DNA of 64,000 nt from Welwitschia mirabilis (Eukaryota; Gnetophyta; Gnetopsida; Welwitschiales): contig JBOZIK010000001.1 in assembly GCA_051453625.1 (NCBI GenBank), forward strand, positions 65,956,115-66,020,114, in the 5' to 3' direction. This document shows positions 1 through 13,593 of the stretch, piece after piece (position 1 is the stretch's first letter; every line of letters begins with the position of its first letter). The notes under the pieces were generated by a model. The model saw only the letters and a list, made by a program, of their open reading frames with translations. It was not told the DNA's origin and did not search any database. A program made the translations under genes and the position numbers.

Positions 1-1059
1 TTATCTTTTTAGCATTGGATTGAAGTCCATTAAATGTTTATAGAAGTGTATTAATGAGAAAGTATTTTTTCTTTGTAGGTAACACTAGAGATCTAGAGAT
101 GCTGATTACATCCTTTTTAGGATGCATTTAGAGTAGCTTTTCTTTTGATCCTTTATATTTTCTCTTTCTTTCCTTGAATTGCTTTTTATTTTCTTCATTT
201 TACCCTTTCTATTAGNNNNNNNNNNNNNNNNNNNNNNNNNNNNNNNNNNNNNNNNNNNNNNNNNNNNNNNNNNNNNNNNNNNNNNNNNNNNNNNNNNNNN
301 NNNNNNNNNNNNNNNCCTTTATATTTTCTCTTTCTTTCCTTGCATTGCTTTTTATTTTCTTCATTTTACCCTTTCTATTAGATAGTCTCCTTTCTTTGCT
401 TCTTAAAAATAGCTTATGATTAAGGTTGTTGCTTAGCTTCCACAATCCTGTCCTTCTTTCTCATCCTTATGCCACATGGGATTTTGTATCTATAAAATAA
501 TGGATAATACATATGCTAACATACTAACATTCTAACATATTAACCTAATTACTTTAACAACTAGTATTAAATAACTAAATTAAAGATATAGTTCTAGGCA
601 TAAAAAGAACTCTATTATCAATGAAAATTTACATCATCATGTTTACTCATCATATATCTTGTTACTATATCATCTTGATAATTGAATTCATTCTTATCAA
701 ATCATGATTTATCACTATGTATCAATATGAAGTGAGTATGGTCATATTAATTATAAAGTTATCATCATGTTAATCATTAAAAATTTACATTCCCTTAGTC
801 AAAATTTCCAATTTTCAAAATTTTGTATGTGAAAACAAAAAGAACATGAAATTTCATTTAATGTGAATGATATTAAATGTACATTTTAGAATCATAGTAC
901 TAATTTTTGACCCTTTAGCCACTTTATGCATTATTCCTAATATTTAAATTGAGTCATGAAAATAGAAAATATTAGAAATAATATAAAAAATAAAATTACA
1001 CTTGACATTAAAATAAGCATTACATATAGTAAAAAACAAGAAGGCCATAGATAAAATAT
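1..1059. other. AT-rich DNA, no gene recognised
   Basis: I see no coding region, RNA gene or recognisable transposon domain. The only structure is a 100-N gap at 216-315 whose left flank (150-215) is repeated after it (316-381) with a single mismatch, as expected for an unmerged contig overlap. Confidence 0.6.
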
Positions 1060-2430
1060 AAGATAGAAGAAAGAGGAAAATAAAGAAAGAGAGAGGGGCA
1101 AGAAAGGGAGGGAGAAACAGTGAGAAAAAAGAAGGGGGAGAGGCAGAGAAAGGAGAATAAAGAAGCCTATCACATTAAAGAGTTTTTCCTTCTTTATGTA
1201 GTTCTAGATTTTGATATAGGGAATTCTATAAAGATGTAATTTATTATATAAAAAATAATTATATTATTATAATGTATGTAAGAGAATATAATCATTTATG
1301 TGTAAGAGTTAAATATTTTTATCATGTAAGAGAGATGTTTCATGAAACTTGTTTTAGGAATATTACATAGATTTTCTTACATGTAATGATGGAAATATGT
1401 AAAAGCCAATTTTAAAGAATTAAGAAATTAATGTGAATAAGACAGAGTGATGAGATAAATGGAAATATTTGGGAGTTAGAGTTGAGAACAAAAAAGTAAG
1501 AGATATTGGAGTTAAAGAATATATTTATTAGAGACTTGATGAGAAGATTTCTTATAAGATATTTTGGATAACCTTGTATTTTCCTTGAAGGATATAAAGC
1601 ATTACTATAATCTTGTATTAGTTTTCATGTTAAAATAATTTTTTAAGACTTTTTATTGAAATTTTTCTATAAATGTTCCACTTTTACTTCTTTTTCCTCT
1701 TATGTAAAGCACTAATTTCTCTAGATCCTACCAACTTTACATCATTATGGTATCAAAGCTTTAGTTAGTATTAGTATTATGATCTTTACATCATTTGATA
1801 TTAGAGCTTTAATAAGCATTAGTATTATTTTAAGTTATTGATTACTAGATAAGAAACATTATGGGCATTTAAAAAAATCATAAAGGAAGTGAAAAAATAA
1901 GAAAGAAGAAAATCACTAAAAGTAATAATGATGATCATGATTGTAAAAAGGTATTAAAAATGCCTTGTGAGTAAGTTTAATCTAATCTTGAATAAGATTT
2001 AGTTAAAGGAATAGTCATTAATTAAAGATTTTATGATGGGTTATGAGAGTCCACTAAAAATATCTTACTACAGTTAATTATAACTATGTTAGTAATCATT
2101 AATCAAGCTTCTTATGATACATTATAAAAGCCCATGAGAGATCATTTGCTATAGTAAAGATGTACTGCCATTTCACTAGTAGCCAATTTTTTTGTTACTG
2201 GAGAGTATGATGTAAGAGAATTCTATAAGGATGTTTACTCCTATTTATCACAAAAAAAAGGAATTATATTCTCATGATATGTGCAAAAAAATATAATTAT
2301 TTGTGTATAATAGGGTGAATATTTTTAGTGTATGAGAGGATTACTTTAGAGTAGTTATCTTATACCTAGTAAGTAGATTCTCTTACATGTAATGATAAGA
2401 ATATATAAAGGCAAATTTTTCTATTTTTAG
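1060..2430 (+). repeat. LTR-like module with gag-like remnant, copy A
   Basis: A purine-rich stretch (1060-1165) precedes an LTR-like segment starting near 1213 and ending near 1742. Six bases on lies TGGTATCAAAGC (1748-1759), one mismatch from the plant iMet-tRNA primer-binding consensus. About 465 bp of internal DNA follows. Its conceptual translation contains FYDGL (near 2030), which recalls the FYxGL motif of plant Ty3/gypsy gag, but stops are frequent. At 2208 another copy of the LTR start appears, cut by a gap at 2431. The layout LTR, short internal, LTR suggests a small non-autonomous element or a solo fragment. The family is not assigned. The whole block recurs at 2531-3905. Confidence 0.45.
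1748..1759 (+). promoter_or_regulatory. Primer-binding site (iMet-tRNA type)
   Basis: TGGTATCAAAGC differs from the plant initiator-Met tRNA complement TGGTATCAGAGC at one position and sits a few bases after an LTR-like 3' end. In the copy B block the equivalent site (near 3185) is more degraded. Confidence 0.5.
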
Positions 2431-2530
2431 NNNNNNNNNNNNNNNNNNNNNNNNNNNNNNNNNNNNNNNNNNNNNNNNNNNNNNNNNNNNNNNNNNNNNN
2501 NNNNNNNNNNNNNNNNNNNNNNNNNNNNNN

Positions 2531-2556
2531 AGAGAGAGAGAGAGAGAGAGAGAGAG
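2531..2556. repeat. (AG)13 microsatellite
   Basis: Uninterrupted AG dinucleotides run directly from the edge of the 100-N gap, so the true tract may be longer. Purine-rich sequence continues to about 2610. Confidence 0.9.
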
Positions 2557-3905
2557 GAGGAAGGAAGGGAAAAATAGTAAGAGAAAGAAAGAAAGAGATA
2601 GAAGAGTAAAGAAGCATATCACACTGAAGAGTATCTCCTTCTTTAGGTAGGTCTAGACTTTGATGTAGCGAACTGTATAAAGATGTTATTTATTATATGA
2701 AAAGTAATTATATGATTATAATGTATGTAAGAGAATATAATTATCTATGTTTAAGAGAGATGTTTTATAAAACTTATTTTAGGAATAATAGATCACATTT
2801 TCTTACATGTAATGATGGAAATATGTAAGAGATAACTTTAAAGAATTAAGAAATTAATGTGAATAAGAGTGAGTAATGAGACAAAGGGAATTCTTTGGGA
2901 GCTATAATTAAGAATAAACAAGTAAGAGATATTAGAGTTAAAAACTTAAAGAATATCTTCATTGTAGAATTGATGAAAAGATTTCTTATAAGATATTTTA
3001 GATAACCTTGTATTTTCCTTGAAGGCTATAAAGCATCACTATAATCTTGTATTAGTCTTCATGTTAAAAGAATTTTTTTCTTAAGAGTTTTCATTTTAAT
3101 TTCTCTATAAATGTCCCACCTTTATGTCTTTTCCCTCTTGTGTAAAGCATTAGTTTCTTTAGATCCTACAAACTTTACATCAAATGATGTTGAAGCTTTA
3201 GTGAGTATTAGTATTATGATGTTTACATCATTTGGTATGAGAGGTTTAATAAGCATTAGTATTATTTTAAGTTATTAATTCCAAGATGAAAAACAATATG
3301 GGAATTGAAAAAATCATAAAATAAGAAAAAAACAGGGAAAAAAATCACTAAGGTTAAGGATGATGATCATGAATGTAAAAAGGTATTGAAAATTCCTTGT
3401 GAGTAAGTTTCATCTAAGATTAAGCAAGAGTTAGTTAAAGGAATAGTTATTAATTAAATATTTTATGATGGGTTATGAGAGTTCATTGAAAATATCTTAG
3501 TACACTTAATTATAACTAGATTAAAAATCATTAATCAATCTTCTTATGATACATTATAGAAGTTCATGGGGAATCATTTTCTATAGTAAAGATGTATTAC
3601 CATTTCACTAGTAGCCATATTTTTTAGTAGAAAGTATGATGTAGGAAAATTCTATAATGATGTTTACTCTTGTTTAACCCCCCCAGTCCCTCCCCACTTG
3701 CCCCAACCAAAGAAAAAAAAAAGAAAGAAAGGAATTATATTCTAATGATATGTGTAAAAGAATATAATTATTTGTGTATAAGAGGGCCAATATTTTTTGT
3801 GTATAAGAGGATTATTTTAGGGTAGTTATTTTATAGCTAGTAAGTATATTCTGTTACATGTAATGATGGGAATATATAAAGGTAAGTTTTTCTCTTTTTA
3901 GTTAT
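2531..3905 (+). repeat. LTR-like module, copy B
   Basis: Second copy of 1060-2430, separated from it by a 100-N gap. It starts with an (AG)13 tract at 2531-2556. The LTR-like starts are at about 2660 and 3640. Many substitutions separate it from copy A, so it is not a simple read-overlap artefact. It holds an unusual C-rich insert at 3678-3706 that copy A lacks. Confidence 0.45.
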
Positions 3906-4451
3906 TTTTCCTAATACAGTGACTATAATTTTTTAGATTTCATGAGATAAAAATGGTATTATTTAAGATTGAAGGACTTTTTCTAGGGTTGTGTAATTCT
4001 TTTTAAAATAATTTTTCACTCTATCTATAGAAGATGACAAAAAAGTAGCCACTCTTACTATGAAAGTGACCACTATTAGTGTTACCTAGAATTTTCTTTT
4101 AATATGCCCTTCAAGTAGGTACCTCTCTCTAGTGCCAAAATAAAGAGTTTAAAAATTAATATTATTTATGAACATTCATGTGACTAAAACACTAAAAAAT
4201 TGGAATTTTATTGTTTTATAATTCTAATATTTCAAATTAATAATTAAAAATTTTAATTTTTGGGAAGTGTTTAAAGTATTTTAATTGATGTTCTAACTTA
4301 AAACATAAGCACAAGGTTAATGTTTACTTTTTATGAATTACTTCTTATAGAAGCAAATGCTTTCAAAATAATTTTCAAGTGTAATCATGAGAAGAATTAC
4401 CAAGTACTTTATTAAATTTGTAAGCTAAGCTATGCATATAAAATATGAACT
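3906..4451. other. AT-rich DNA, no gene recognised
   Basis: No domain, RNA gene or repeat boundary could be recognised here. It follows the diverging end of the LTR-like module and leads into the next duplicated block. Confidence 0.5.
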
Positions 4452-6661
4452 TGGGTTTCTAGCATAAAGAATTAAAATATGATAATGAAGACATAGAAAG
4501 AACTTACTTATAAACATAAGTATACGAAATACCTATCCAATAGTAAATATCAAAAGCAAAGTAAACATTAAATGTCTAAATAGTATTCTAAAGTAAAATA
4601 GTATTTAACATCTACTTACTATTTTAGAGATCTTAATAAAAATATAAATCATAGTTATAATAATTTTTAACATATACATATTTTAAAATAAAAATAATAG
4701 ATAAAGATATCAAAATGTTTTACTAGAAAAACACTATTTTATTAATTTCTAAAATAAAAATTATTATAGATTTATGCTTCTCTTGTAGATTTTCCTTCTA
4801 TTCTATGACAACAGAATGCAAGATGGTATTTCTTCTCTTACATTCTCAAAATAAGAACCTCTAATATGATACACTCTTATAACTATGTAGAGTACTAAAA
4901 AGTATGATACCAAGAGTAATAGGTCCTCCATTTTTGTGATAACTAGTGAAATGACATCTATACATAAATGAAGGATTATTCTTCCTACATTAAAGGAATT
5001 TATAAATACTATGTTACATGTATTTGGATAGTAAAAAAATTATTTTTAACATTTCTGTTACTATTATAACATTTCACCTTGTTTCATACATCATCTTATA
5101 AATTATTTTCTTAAGATGTTATGTGTATTTATCATTAACATTGTCATTCTTTCTAATAATAGTCTAGTGGTTTTAAATGTATCATAATTCTCTTAAAAAA
5201 TTTTTAAAAGAAAAATATTTATTAAATAATATTATTCTCTGTTATCAAAGTAAAATTTTTAGAATAGCTATGATAGTACCTAAATAATATTAAAATACTA
5301 GATATATATTACTTCTAATAAAGTATTTATTTTATTAAGAAAATTAATTTATTTTCTCATGCACATTATGCTAAATTATTACTTAGACATTAAGCTAATC
5401 TAATATAAGTAACATAATTACATATATTTCTAGTAACTACAAAGTAATCTCCTAAGCTATAAGTATACATATAATTATCTAAATAATTGATAAATATATG
5501 TGTTNNNNNNNNNNNNNNNNNNNNNNNNNNNNNNNNNNNNNNNNNNNNNNNNNNNNNNNNNNNNNNNNNNNNNNNNNNNNNNNNNNNNNNNNNNNNNNNN
5601 NNNNTGGATTTCTAGCATAAATAATTAAAATATGATCATGAAAACATAAAAATAACTTACTTTTCAACACAAGTATACTAAATACCTGTCCAATAGTAAA
5701 CATTAAAAGCAAAGTAAACATTAAATGTTTAAATTGTATTCTAAAGTAAAATAGTATTTAACATGTACTTACTATTTTAGAGATCTTAAAAAAAATATAA
5801 ATCATAAGTTATAATAATTTTTAACATGTACATATGTTAAAATAAAAATAATAGATAAAGATATCAAAATGTTTTACTAGAAAAACACTATTTTATTAAT
5901 TTTTAAAATAAAAATTATTATAGATTTATGCTTCTCTTGTAGATTTCCCTTCTATTCTATGATGACAGAATGTAAGATGATATTTCTTCTCTTACATTCT
6001 CAAAATAAGAATCCCTAATATGATACACACTTATAACTATGTAGAGTACTAAAAAGTATGATACCAAGAGTAATAGGTTCTACATTTTTGTGATAACTAG
6101 TGAAAGGACACCTATACATAAATGAAGGATTATTCATCCTACACGAAAGGAATTTATAAATACTATTTTACATGTATTTGTATAGTTAAAAAAAATTATT
6201 TTCAACATTTATATTACTATTATAATATTTTACCTTGTTTCATACATCATTCTATAAATTATTTTCTTAAGATGTTATGTGTATTCATCATTAATATTTT
6301 CATTATTTCTAATAATAATCTAGTGGTTTTAAATGTATCATAATTCTCTTAAAAATTTTTTAAAAGAAAAATATTTATTAAATAATATTATTCTCTATTA
6401 TCAAAGTAAAATTTTTAGAATAACTACGGCAGTACCTAAATAATATTAAAAATATTAGATACATATTACTTCTAATAAAGTATTTATTTTATTAAGAAAA
6501 TTAATTTATTTCCTTATGCACATTATGCTAAATTATTACTTAGACATTAAGCTAATCTAATACAAGCAACATAATTACATATATTTCTAGTAACTACAAA
6601 GTAATTTCCTAAGCTATAAGTATACATATAATTATCTAAATAATTGATAAATATATGTGTT
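4452..6661. repeat. Duplicated AT-rich block of about 1.05 kb around a gap
   Basis: 4452-5504 is repeated as 5605-6661 on either side of a 100-N gap (5505-5604). The copies differ by scattered substitutions and small indels. No coding motif was recognised. It may be an untyped retroelement piece or unmerged allelic contig ends. Confidence 0.6.
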
Positions 6662-7877
6662 GCCACTATGATAGCTATATTTTCAATATATGCCATGAGA
6701 TCTATTTAAAAGTAATTTTTAATGAATAAGAGATTTAATCACAAGTATAGCATATACTTTAAGAAGATCTAATGTTATGAAATAGTTAAAAGTAAGATAA
6801 AGTTTTATGTTTATTCATAGCATTATAACACAAATTCATAAATTAATATAGTTAAAGTAATATGAATAACATAATTCACTATATAACATGAAGAAAAATT
6901 AATTTAGTATTTAGGATTTCCTTCTTTAGAATGTTGTTTTGATCATGATGAAAATTCTTTTAAGCATGGTTTTTTTTTCATTACATAGTTACTTAATGAA
7001 TGAAACTAGAACTTCACCTTTTGTGATAACTTCCAATAATCATTATATTATTTTTAGAGCCACTCCCTAATTTTCTAATTATATTTTACTCATTTTAATT
7101 TTTCTTTGACCTCTAGTCCTATATGACATTTGGATGCTTTATTATAGAGTTATATCTCCAAATGTTGAGCATTATTTTTAGATTTCTATGAAGATAAATA
7201 TAACATCTTATAGAATATAGATTTTTAACTCTATTTTCAAAATAAAAGCACTCATAGAAGTGGTTATAAATTGATATAATTCTTTTAGTACTACCTTGAA
7301 CATTTTTAATTATAATTTTATTTCCTTTTTTTTTTTGATATTTCCACTTTATTATTCTTAAACCATTTTCTTGTTATCAATTGATTTATTTACTAGTCTA
7401 CTTATTTGGATTGATATTTTTTTCTTTTAATAAATAAAATTTTGAGGTTAATTTTGGCAAATTCCATTAGCATAATGTTTTTTTCTTAAAAACATGTACA
7501 TTCATAAGTTTAAAGATAATTTTGAAAATTTTCTTTAGATGCCTTACGTGCCACATTATGAATTCTTGGGAAAAATTAAAAATAGTTGTTTGAGTAATTA
7601 TGAAGGCTATAACTACTAGGACAGATATGGTCACTAAAACTTTCAAGATTAACACTCCTAAAATTTCCATTATGACTAATATGTAATATGCATAATTTAT
7701 CAATTATTTATAATGTGGTCTATAAAAAGATTCTTTAATACTAGTTTTTAGCATTTAAGTATCAAGTAAGGTAATAAGATTTACCACATATCTTAGTATT
7801 CTAATGTTTGTTTTAATTATTACTTATTACAAATCCAAGGTTACAAGACTACTACTTTATTTTTAAGATAGGACATC
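6662..7877. other. AT-rich DNA left of element M
   Basis: No recognisable gene. Open frames here are short and lack family motifs. The segment ends where the minus-strand gypsy LTR begins. Confidence 0.5.
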
Positions 7878-9136
7878 TATGATACCCTACCTTTTCTCGC
7901 TCTAATTAAGAATTTTTTTATTTTTTTTCCTCTTCCTTCCTTCTTTAATATTATTAACTAATAGACATAACAGATGCTAGGATTAAATTTTACTCATTCC
8001 TTTCTTAGCTTGTTTATATTTTTAAAAAGATAAATCATATTATTATTATTTACTTACCTATAATTAATTTGGAGGTTATTTTAGTTTACAAACAATAGTG
8101 ACATCATAGGTTTAGTCTACCATTTCTTCCTAGTTTTTCATTACATAGAAAGATATCTCATAAAGAGTTAAGGAGATGTAAACTTATTATAAAACATACA
8201 TAAAGAAGTTTGAAGATAATACTTAACCAATATAATTAGAGGTAGCAACTCCTATTAATGGCAATCTAACTTAATATCTACTCACTCTCTAGACATCAGT
8301 TGGTTCTACGTTAGGTTCTAAACTATACAAACATATTAGGTTCAACTTCATAGGCTAATATTTCACAGTGATGTAATCCTAATACAGGTGAAAGAAAATA
8401 CATAATATGGATGCATGCTTATAAGTAACTTCCACTTCCTTGAAACATCTTCGGATGATGCAACATAATGTATTTATGTCAAGGGCTTAAGATATAAAGT
8501 TGATATAAGTTGACAAATGAATAGGATAGGAGAGTAGTGATTTAATCAACTTTAGTAAGGATATTATAAAAACATGCAATGCAACCCACCTTGATGATGA
8601 GATCCAAGTATGAGGATGATCATTAGTAGGATTATCTTAATTTAGTCATATTTGATGAATATACCATATAAATGCATGCATAAAATTTTAACTAATGTGC
8701 ATATTTAATGAACCATTTACTTAGTTATAATAATTCCAATCATCATAGGGTTTATTTTATAGAAACAATCATACCAAAGAGATAAGATTCATACTAAAAC
8801 ATTTTTATACTTAAAATTATAGTAACAAAAATATCAGTAAAGATAATATTCTTTTTTTAAAATAATAATAACAATATTCAAAATGTATTAAATCATATGT
8901 TAATAATATATTTTAAAAAAACTAATCCATACCTAAAGCTACGTCAATCCTAAAAGCATTCTTTTATAATCATATGACAATTTTCGTAATTATGTTTAAT
9001 GAAGATAAACAAAGGAAAATATAGCTCAAGCATGGTTATTAAGATATAATTATTTATCCAAGACTTATATAACTGTAGCATAAGTCAAGAAAATAAGTAA
9101 TAAATTTTACTTAAACTACTAATATAAAAACCCTTA

Positions 9137-12100
9137 CAAGCATGTATATTTAAAGTAAGATAAAATAAAAAGGTAAAAGAGGTATTTCTCCTAAGAAAAT
9201 ATTATTCCTAAGTAATATAACTTAAGGTTACTAATAAGAACTTATCTTATAAACTTGAATTACCTATGTAATTTTATTTAATAATCTTTCTATAGTTTAT
9301 GACATTAATCATAATGTTTTTAGATTCTAGGAAGACATCATAATAAAAGAATAATAAGTAATTAATTATGAAAAATTAAACTCAAAATAGGATCCGTAGA
9401 GACTAACTTAAGCTATTTTGAAATTCTAAAAATATTATTTCTAAGATCATAATTTAAGGTTAAAAACCCTCACATTTATGAAAAATATAGTCCCACTACA
9501 CTACATTAAACTGACCATAACTTTCAAAATATTTTGAGTTTTTAAATAACTCATGATGGTTTGGGAATTATATTTAATTATATACAACTTAGGATGCTCA
9601 AGTTTTTAGATAGCTTAATTGTTAGTTACATAAATGTAAATCAATTACTTACTATTTTCTACATTTATTTCCTAACATATTTTCATAAATTATTTTCTTA
9701 AAATTATGATACATTATAAAAATTACTATTTTTAAATTTTCAAAATAATAATATAATCCTAGTTCTATAAAAAACATTCCACTAATTTATATCCCTTATT
9801 TAATGAGCTATAATATTTCTCACCTATGCCTCTATTCTAAGTATTTAACTTTTGCTATAAAAACGTAGTAAATATTTTACAACTAGTTATACAATAATTT
9901 GAATTAGTAAAATCATGAATACACTAGCTAGACTAATCATTTATACTATTTCTTGACTAAATATTACTAATGCAGATCAATGTAAAAATCAAAATCAAAT
10001 TAATTCATAAAAGCGTTTATCATAAACCTTAGGATTACCATGAAGGAGTATTAGCCAGAAAGAGATTTTTAAGAATTAGAGCTTTCTTTCTAATAAGATG
10101 GACCCAATGCATAATGCATGAAAAATATGACACTATGTATATCAATATAAAATAAACATGAATATCCAATTCTTTAGTCTTTTTAATAATGAACCCCTTG
10201 ATTATTTAGCCATAATCATTCATTAGTAACCTCCATCACCAAGCACAAGAAGCTCCTTATATCTCCTTGGTGTCTTGGTAAGAGCTAATAGAAGGGAATA
10301 AATAATATAATTTCATAATATTCATTAACAATGGCCTAATTCAATATATCATCATTCTACCAGAATCTTTAAAAGAGATCATATAAACAACATGAATAAA
10401 GAGATTACTTGGAAAGATTAGTAAGTTCTTGATGGTTGAAGATTAATGAAGATCCAAGATTAATAATCCTTAGATCTAAGCTTCTAAGCTTCCAACTACA
10501 CAGGAAAGATAATAAAAAGAAAGAGAAAGAAAAGAAGCAAATTCACTTGCATGGGAAATGAAAAATATCTCCCAGTTTAGAAGAGAGAAAGGGTCGCTAT
10601 ATATAGATAAAAAAAAGGTACATAGTTCAAGATCATACGATTACATGATTTATCATTGATAAGTAGGATGACTAATAAGTGATACCATAGTACAAAAAGA
10701 AACATCATAGTTATAAATCATTCATGTAACTAGGGTAAATAATTTTTTTGCTTTAATTAGCAAGGCTAATTATATGCATCATTTCCTCATAATCACTTCT
10801 TTTTAATTCTTTATAGTCTTATAAATATGTTTAATTCATCTAAGACATGCATTAAGATAAAAAATGGATAACTATTAAAATGGTCAAATAGCATAATGAG
10901 ATAAACACTTCAATTCCAATGAACAAAANNNNNNNNNNTACACATCTCAAGAAGATAAAATTTATGATAGGGTAAATCTACTAATTTATCATTCTTGGCT
11001 CTAAATAATAGTGCATGTATGTATTTACATGCTCATTTATTTCGTAATGTATAAACTATATTAATTATATGATACAAAGAAGCAAATGTCTATTCCTAAT
11101 ATAGTACACTTATTATGTTTATCAAGAATATAAATGAGTAAACAAGATGTAAAATATATTATTATATCCTCTTAAAATTAGTNNNNNNNNNNNNNNNNNN
11201 NNNNNNNNNNNNNNNNNNNNNNNNNNNNNNNNNNNNNNNNNNNNNNNNNNNNNNNNNNNNNNNNNNNNNNNNNNNNNNNNNNCAAGCATGTATATTCAAA
11301 TTAAGATAAAAGAAAAAAGTAAAAGGGGTACTTATCCTAATAAAATATTATTCCTAAGTAATATAACTTAAGGTTACTAATAAGAACTTATCTTATAAAC
11401 TCAAATCATCTATGTAATTTTATTTAATAACGTTTCTATAGTTTATGCCATTAATTATAATTTTTTTTGGGTTCTACGAAGACATCATAATTAAAAATTA
11501 ATAATTAATTAATTATAGACTCATAATAGGATCCTTAGATACTAACGTAATGTATTTTTGAATTCTAAAAATATTATTTGTAAGGTCATAATTTAAGATT
11601 AAATACTGTCAAATTTTCTAAAATTATAGTCCTAGTATAGGAGATTAAATGACCATAACCTTCAAAATATTTTGAGTTTTTAAATAACTCAAGATGTTTT
11701 TGAAATTATATTTAATTATATACAACTTAGAATTCTCAAGCTTTTAGATAGCTTAATTGTTAGTTCTATAAATGTAAATCAATTGCTTACTATTATCCAC
11801 ATTTATTTCTTAACATATTTTCATAAATTATTTTCTTAAAAATTATTACACATTATAAAAATTACTATTTTTAAATTTTCACAATCATGACAAAATCCTA
11901 GATCTATAAAAAAACATTTCACTAATTTATATCCATTATTTAGAGAGCTATAATGTTTGTCACCTATTCCTCTATTTTAGAAATTTAACTTTTGCTATAA
12001 AAACATAGTAAAGATTTTACAACTAGTTATACAATAATTTGAATTAGTAACGTCATCAATATACTATTTTAACTAATTAATTATACTATTTCTTGATTAA

Positions 12101-13338
12101 ATAGTACTAATACAAATTAATGTAGAAATAAAAATAAAACTAATTTACAAAAGAATTTATCATAATCCTTAGGATTACCGTGAAGGAGTACTAGCCAAAA
12201 CGAGATGTTTAAGGATCATAGCCTTGCTCTTAATAAGATGTACCCAATGCATAATGCATGAAATATATGACATTATACATATCAATAAAAAATAACCATG
12301 GACACCCAATTTTTTCCTCTTTTTAATAATGAACGCCTTAATTACTTGGGCATAATCATTCATTAGTAACCTCCATAACCAAGCATAAGAAGCCACTTAT
12401 ATCTTTGAAGTTTCTTAGTAAGAGCTAATGGAAGGGAATAAATAATATAATTTCATAACAATCATAAACAATAACCTAATGTAATATATCATCATTCTAC
12501 TAGAATATTTAAAAGAGATCATATAAATAACATGAGTAAAGAGATTACTTAGAAAGATTAGTAAGTCCTTGATGGTTGAAAATTGATGAAGATCTAAGCT
12601 TAATAATCCTTAGCTCTATGCTTTCAAGATCCTGACTCCACAAGAAATATAATGAGAAAAAAGAGAAAGGAAAGAAGCAAATGCACTTACATGGGAAATA
12701 AAAAATATCTTCTAGTTTACAAGAGAGAAAGGGACACTATATATAGATAAAAAAGGCACACAGTTCAAGATCATATGATCACATGATTTATCATTAGTAA
12801 GTAGGATGACTAATAAGTGATATCATATTACAAAAAGAGGCATCATAGTTATAAATCATTCTTCTAATTAGGATGAATAATTTTTTTACTTTAATTATCA
12901 AGGTTAATTACATGCACCATTTCCTCATACTAGCTTTGTTTTAACCCTTCATAGGCTCATAACTATGTTTAATTCATCTAAGACATGCATTAAAATAAAA
13001 ATTAAATAAATCTCAAAATTGTTAAATAGCATAATGAGATAAACACTTTAATTCTAATGAACAAAATAATAAATATTTAATGAATCAAGTGCCTTTATAC
13101 ATCTTAAGAAGAAAAGGTTATGATATGGTAAATCTACTCATTTATCAATATTGGCTCTAAATAATAGTGGATTTAGTTATTTATATGCTCATTTATTTCA
13201 TAATGTATAAAATATATTAATTATATAATACAAAGGAGTGAATGCCTATTCCTAATATAGTACACCTATTACATTTACCAGGAATGTTAATGAGTAAACA
13301 AGATGTAAAATATATTATTATATCCTTTTAAAATTAGT
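9137..13338. repeat. 2-kb duplication inside M 3' LTR, across a gap
   Basis: 9137-11182 and 11283-13338 are homologous along their whole length, with many substitutions and small indels. No full second LTR end lies between them, so this is an assembly-type duplication inside a single LTR rather than two LTRs. Confidence 0.75.
10597..10606 (-). promoter_or_regulatory. LTR TATA box
   Basis: CTATATATAG lies beside a conserved AGAGAAAGGGTC-type block in every copy of this LTR family and is the likely core promoter of M's LTR. The duplicated equivalent is at 12737-12746. Other LTR copies carry it at 17674, 20815, 33070 and 33563. Confidence 0.5.
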
Positions 13339-13593
13339 TTTATCACGTGATTTGAATTCTTTAAATAATGAAGTTATCTAGTTTTAAAGTTTTAGATAAT
13401 AGTTCTCATAAAAATCTTCATGACATAATTATTATCATTTTTATGATGTATTATAAAAATTACAAACTAAGGTTAATTTTAAATACAATTTTATTTTGAC
13501 AAGGCCTATAGAAAAGGGTAATTAATTTTTAATTAAAAGATTAATATGATTAATACATAAGTAATTAAGGTTTACAAAATGTGAGGTATGACA

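Larger units (their letters stand above)
7878..13593 (-). mobile_element. Element M, 3' LTR (Ty3/gypsy, Tekay/Del-like)
   Basis: Minus-strand LTR. In element orientation it starts at 13593 (TGTCATACCTCACATT) and ends at 7878, where the terminal GGGTGTCACA reads as a decayed form. It contains a 100-N gap (11183-11282) flanked by a 2-kb duplication (9137-11182 and 11283-13338) and a 10-N gap at 10929-10938. Removing the duplicate leaves about 3.57 kb, close to the 3.61-kb right-hand LTR at 41857-45466. LTRs over 3 kb with an iMet PBS are known in Tekay/Del chromoviruses. The adjoining pol remnant at 13594 has the expected orientation. Confidence 0.8.

Noticed and set aside
7467-7703. Reverse-strand 78-codon open frame
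   Set aside because: A hydrophobic AT-rich reading with no motif and no homologue elsewhere in the window. It is compatible with chance.
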